The position numbers and the translations under genes were made by a program. DNA of 8,496 nucleotides from Prevotellaceae bacterium (GTDB taxonomy: Bacteria; Bacteroidota; Bacteroidia; Bacteroidales; UBA932). A model generated the notes under the pieces. It saw nothing but the letters and a program-made list of their open reading frames with translations. It made no database searches and was not told where the DNA came from. The stretch spans positions 1-8,496 of the forward strand of contig JAISRS010000361.1 in NCBI GenBank assembly GCA_031273485.1. The letters run 5' to 3'. Below, one piece after another: positions 5,355-8,496 of this stretch (positions are counted from its first letter, which is position 1; each line of letters starts with the position of its first letter).

Positions 5355-6566
5355 ATGAAGAAGACAATTATTATTTTAGCATTATCGGTGTTTGCGGCGA
5401 TTGGCGCGCAGGCACAGACTATTCAGTGGAGAGGCGAGGATCGCACGGGGATTTACAAAGAACCGAATCTGTTGAAATCCTGGAGCAGCAACGGACCCGA
5501 AATGTTATGGCACTTTAACGGATTGGGCGAAGGACATTCGTCGGTGGCTATTGCCAACGAAAAAATCTACATCACAGGACTTACGGTTGATAAAGGAATA
5601 CTTTACGTATTTGACCTTAACGGAAAACTGTTGAACAAAAAAGAATACGGAGGAGAATGGAACACAAGCTACAACGGGTCGAGAGGAACAGTAACGGCAA
5701 ACGAAGGCAAACTGTATATAATCAGCGGCACCGGCGACCTGGTTTGCCTCGACGAAAAAACACTCAACCTTGTGTGGAAAAAAAATATATTCAAAGACTT
5801 CGACTCAAAAAACATCACCTGGGGAATCAACGAATCTCCGCTAATCATCAACGAAAAACTTATTGTGACCCCCGGCGGCGCCAAAAACAACGTCGTAGCG
5901 CTGAATAAAACCACAGGAACCCTCATCTGGAGCTGCGCCGGCGAAGGCGACCTTTCGGCATACTGCTCGCCCCTCTACATCAGCGATCAGGAAACGCCGC
6001 AGGTGGTCACCATGACCGCTAACCACATCCTGGGAATCGACGTCGCAACCGGGAAAAAACTCTGGTCGTTTGAACAGAAAAACCGACACGCCGTACACGC
6101 CAATACCCCCGTGTATGGCGATAACATGATACTCTGCACAAGCGGATACGGCAAAGGCTCAACAATGCTGCGCCTCACAAACGGCGGACGAAACGTCGAA
6201 AAAGTATGGGAAACCTCCGAACTCGATTCAAGAATGGGAGGCATAGTAAAAATCGGCGATTACGCCTACGGATCAGGAGATGCAAACAGATACTGGTTCT
6301 GCTACAACTGGAAAACAGGCGAACAAATGTATAAAGAAAAATTACCGGGAACGGGAAGCGTCACCATTGCCGCCAACAACATGCTGTACTGCTACAGCGA
6401 CAAAGGCGAAATAATCCTGGCAAAAGCCACGCCCGAAAAATTCGACGTCGTCAGCCGATTTTCCATAACCCTCGGAACCGACCAGCACTGGGCGCATCCC
6501 GTGATTTATAAAGGAATCTTATATGTTCGCCACGGCGACGCACTGATGGCATACAAAATCAGCTAA
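5355..6566 (+). CDS. Exported PQQ-type beta-propeller repeat protein, first paralog
   Basis: This 403-residue protein starts with a signal peptide, KKT followed by a hydrophobic stretch and AQA (cleavage likely near residue 20), so it should be exported to the periplasm or surface. The mature part opens with QWRGEDRTGIY (24-34), a signature of PQQ-binding-like (BamB-like) beta-propeller proteins. It continues with repeated propeller blades of the type ALNKTTGTLIW (182-192) and GIDVATGKKLWSF (227-239), plus SPLIINEKLIVTPGG (161-175). Its end, HWAHPVIYKGILYVRHGDALMAY, closes the last blade. Such propellers serve as binding scaffolds, and only some bind PQQ or have enzyme activity; I see no attached cytochrome domain. 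The gene has its own promoter and lies 15 bases before a close paralog, so the pair is one operon born by tandem duplication. Substrate and function are unknown. Confidence 0.86.
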   Translation: MKKTIIILALSVFAAIGAQAQTIQWRGEDRTGIYKEPNLLKSWSSNGPEMLWHFNGLGEGHSSVAIANEKIYITGLTVDKGILYVFDLNGKLLNKKEYGGEWNTSYNGSRGTVTANEGKLYIISGTGDLVCLDEKTLNLVWKKNIFKDFDSKNITWGINESPLIINEKLIVTPGGAKNNVVALNKTTGTLIWSCAGEGDLSAYCSPLYISDQETPQVVTMTANHILGIDVATGKKLWSFEQKNRHAVHANTPVYGDNMILCTSGYGKGSTMLRLTNGGRNVEKVWETSELDSRMGGIVKIGDYAYGSGDANRYWFCYNWKTGEQMYKEKLPGTGSVTIAANNMLYCYSDKGEIILAKATPEKFDVVSRFSITLGTDQHWAHPVIYKGILYVRHGDALMAYKIS

Positions 6567-6581
6567 AACAAAATCATAGAT

Positions 6582-7787
6582 ATGAAACATACCCTACTGC
6601 TAACATTATGCTTAGCCGCGGCAACAGCCACATTTGCACAGGAAAATTCCCAATGGCGCGGACACAATCGCGACGGAATTTATAACGACGCCGGACTGCT
6701 GAAAGTCTGGGCGGACGCAGGTCCTCAACTTCTCTGGAGCTACTCCGGTCTGGGCGAAGGCTACACCGCAACGGCAATCGCCAACGGTAAAATCTATATC
6801 ACCGGAATGACCGACAGCATCGGATATTTATACATCCTCGACCTGCAAGGCAACTTGCTAAACAAAAAACCCTACGGCTTGGAATGGAACACGAATTATA
6901 ACGGCTCACGCTCCACCGTCAACGTAAACGACGGACACCTGTACATCTTCACCGGCAGAGGAATCCTGCTGTGTCTGGACGAAAAAACGCTGGAAACCGT
7001 CTGGTCAAAAAACTTCCTGACCGATTTCGACGGAACCAACCTCAAATTCGGCATGACGGAATCGCCCCTGATTGTAGGCGACGTGATTTATGCAACCCCC
7101 GGCGGAAAGAAAAACAACCTTGTGGCGCTCAACAAAAAAACCGGCAATCTGATTTGGACATCCGCCGGCTCCGGACGACCATCAACATACTGCTCGCCAC
7201 AATACGTCGGCGACTTGGAAATACCCCTCATCGTTAACGCCATCGACAGCAGTCTGGTGGCATTCAACGCCCGAACCGGAGAAATGCTCTGGGCGGTCGA
7301 TCAAAAAAACCCTTACGGGATGAGTCCCAACACGCCCATATACGCCGACGGTAAACTCTTCAGCACAACCGGCGGAGGCATAGGCTCCATGCTGTTGCGC
7401 CTCACCGACGGCGGCAAAAACGTCGAAAAAATCTGGAGCAACGAAATGGACAATAAAATGGGCGGAGCCGTAAAAGTCGGCAACTACATCTACGGTTCGG
7501 GCGAAAAAAACAGATACTGGTACTGCATCGACTGGAATACCGGCGAAACCCGGTTCAAAGACAATAAAATAGGCGTAGGCGATATTATTTCCGCCGACGG
7601 AATGCTCTACTGCTACAGCGATAAAGGCGAGCTGGCTCTGGTGAAAGCCACACCCGAAAAATTCGATCTCATCAGTCGATTCAAAATCACCTTAGGCACA
7701 AATCAACACTGGGCGCATCCGGTGATACACAAAGGCGTCCTCTACCTGCGCCACGGCGACGCACTGATGGCATACAAAATCAATTGA
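6582..7787 (+). CDS. Exported PQQ-type beta-propeller repeat protein, second paralog
   Basis: At 401 residues this is collinear with the upstream protein along its whole length. It has its own signal peptide (MKHTLLLTLCLAAATATFA, cleavage before QEN) and the same opening QWRGHNRDGIY at 24-34. It repeats the propeller words ALNKKTGNLIW, FNARTGEMLWAV and ESPLIVGDVIYATPGG, and its final 40 residues are nearly the same as in the first copy. The last 34 coding bases before the stop region are identical in both genes. Divergence is greatest in the blades around residues 195-235 and 285-340, which would be the place to look for different ligands. It is translated from the same transcript, after a 15-base gap. 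No terminator is evident after it. The family is clear; the role is not. Confidence 0.86.
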   Translation: MKHTLLLTLCLAAATATFAQENSQWRGHNRDGIYNDAGLLKVWADAGPQLLWSYSGLGEGYTATAIANGKIYITGMTDSIGYLYILDLQGNLLNKKPYGLEWNTNYNGSRSTVNVNDGHLYIFTGRGILLCLDEKTLETVWSKNFLTDFDGTNLKFGMTESPLIVGDVIYATPGGKKNNLVALNKKTGNLIWTSAGSGRPSTYCSPQYVGDLEIPLIVNAIDSSLVAFNARTGEMLWAVDQKNPYGMSPNTPIYADGKLFSTTGGGIGSMLLRLTDGGKNVEKIWSNEMDNKMGGAVKVGNYIYGSGEKNRYWYCIDWNTGETRFKDNKIGVGDIISADGMLYCYSDKGELALVKATPEKFDLISRFKITLGTNQHWAHPVIHKGVLYLRHGDALMAYKIN

Positions 7788-7824
7788 CACGACACATGCT
7801 CAAAACGCTCGACACATCATATAT

Positions 7825-7937
7825 GGGAACTTCTAAAAACTGCTTTTTCTGCGTTCGACATCGATTTTTAAATCCTCATTTACTATATGTAAACTCCGGT
7901 TTATCTGCCTTGAAAAATCAAGTTTTTAGGAGTTCTC
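7825..7937. mobile_element. Possible miniature inverted-repeat element (113 bp) at the 5' end of the nitroreductase gene
   Basis: The left end GGGAACTTCTAAAAACT (7825-7841) and the right end AGTTTTTAGGAGTTCTC (7921-7937) are reverse complements with two mismatches in 17. Just inside, both ends continue with a TTTTTC word. There is no room for a transposase. No clear target-site duplication is seen (ATAT on the left, TAAAT on the right), so transposition is inferred. The interior has no stop in the downstream gene's frame. Confidence 0.5.
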
Positions 7938-8496
7938 TAAATAAATTTCTATGTATAATTTCGTTGATATTCTGCCTGTCAGGATGTCGGCACAAAAATG
8001 TTGAACCGATGACAACAACAAAAGATGTAACATTATCGACAATTCACTCAAGAAAGAGTGTGCGTAATTTTGTGGAAGGACGAACAATTTCAAGACAATC
8101 GCTTGATACTCTCGTCAGAGCGGGGATGGCAGCGCCCTCCGCCGTAAATTTGCAACCATGGCATTTTGTGGTGGTCGATGACCGTAACACTATGAACCTT
8201 ATGGCAGAAAACTTACCGTATGCAAAAATGCTCGCCAAAGCATCGGCGGCAATCATAGTATGCGGCGATTCCACCATAAAGGCGGATAATATGGCTTTTT
8301 GGACATTCGACTGCTCCCTGGCTTCGGGCAATATACTGTTAGCCGCCGAAGCAATGGGGCTGGGCGCAGTGTGGACGGCAGTTCATCCCGATGCAAAACG
8401 TATTGAGGTTGTGAAAAATATTTTGGAATTACCCGAAAATATTATCCCGCTAAACGTTATACCTGTAGGCTACCCAACAGGCGAAGACACCCCTAA
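7910..8496 (+). CDS. Nitroreductase-family lipoprotein (3' end beyond the window)
   Basis: The open frame shows a classical nitroreductase fold. IHSRKSVRNF holds the FMN-phosphate arginines and serine (R48, S50, R52 from the TTG start), and APSAVNLQPWHFVVV and LASGNILLAAEAMGLGAVWT follow, with VIPVGYPTGED near the cut end. Upstream in the same frame lies a lipoprotein signal, NKFLCIISLIFCLSG followed by C26, so the enzyme is probably exported and lipid-anchored, unlike typical cytosolic members. The start is uncertain. TTG 7910 puts the lipobox cysteine at a normal position. ATG 7823 is also in frame but would add 29 residues, encoded by a putative mobile element. ATG 8009 would give a soluble enzyme without the signal. 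The sequence before AATAAATTT suggests an original ATG was displaced. Probably only the last residues are missing. Confidence 0.82.
   Translation, partial: MKNQVFRSSLNKFLCIISLIFCLSGCRHKNVEPMTTTKDVTLSTIHSRKSVRNFVEGRTISRQSLDTLVRAGMAAPSAVNLQPWHFVVVDDRNTMNLMAENLPYAKMLAKASAAIIVCGDSTIKADNMAFWTFDCSLASGNILLAAEAMGLGAVWTAVHPDAKRIEVVKNILELPENIIPLNVIPVGYPTGEDTP

Noticed and set aside
5657..6244. Open frames in other frames and on the minus strand within the first propeller gene
   Set aside because: They are shadows of the PQQ-propeller coding sequence; the same holds for 4226-4612 opposite the metallo-hydrolase and 8044-8331 opposite the nitroreductase.
7788..7822. Terminator after the second propeller gene
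   Set aside because: The short gap has only a loose repeat of CGACAC and no stem followed by T residues, so read-through into the nitroreductase is possible.

Overview
The window looks like a piece of a Bacteroidota (probably Bacteroidales) chromosome or metagenomic contig. The reasons are AT-rich leaders without clear Shine-Dalgarno sequences, several promoter-like boxes of the Bacteroidota type TAnnTTTG (minus strand 2421-2428, plus strand 5282-5289, and a weaker TACCTTCG at 2656-2663), and proteins that read like that phylum's families. This is inference from sequence style; no database was consulted.

Region 1 (1-2428, all minus strand) is a decayed type I restriction-modification cassette. 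In transcription order it holds a promoter box, an hsdM gene reduced to 107 codons (N-terminal domain joined in frame to the extreme C-terminal tail, with no methyltransferase core), a 49-codon remnant of a DUF1016 (YhcG-like) gene, a 148-codon DUF1016 gene that keeps the N-terminal domain and the last helix but has lost its PDDEXK nuclease domain, an apparently intact 372-codon DUF1016/PDDEXK nuclease gene, and the first 87 codons of hsdS, which runs off the window. The three shortened frames all stay open across the missing part. A segment of about 113 bp is directly repeated 209 bp apart, and a 31-bp palindromic element occurs three times, twice inside the 148-codon gene and once in the remnant.

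Region 2 (2650-4911, plus strand) is a likely three-gene operon: serine O-acetyltransferase, a flavodoxin-fold NAD(P)H:quinone-type oxidoreductase, and a glyoxalase-II-like metallo-beta-lactamase hydrolase. It is closed by a strong intrinsic terminator. Cysteine synthesis, flavin redox and thioester hydrolysis would suit a thiol or electrophile-stress theme, but that link is inferred.

Region 3 (4912-5354) is non-coding. It carries three 42-bp tandem repeats, each with a CAATTG-flanked palindrome, and then a good Bacteroidota promoter.

Region 4 (5355-8496, plus strand) holds two tandem paralogous, exported PQQ-type beta-propeller proteins (403 and 401 aa), then a nitroreductase-family gene that continues past the window end. 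The nitroreductase has an in-frame lipoprotein signal peptide with lipobox LSGC, and its 5' end coincides with a 113-bp element bounded by imperfect inverted repeats, which looks like a miniature mobile element inserted at or near the original start codon.

The most unusual material is the hsdM/DUF1016 zone (serial in-frame internal deletions, tandem duplication and an in-frame palindromic repeat family) and the element at the start of the lipoprotein nitroreductase.
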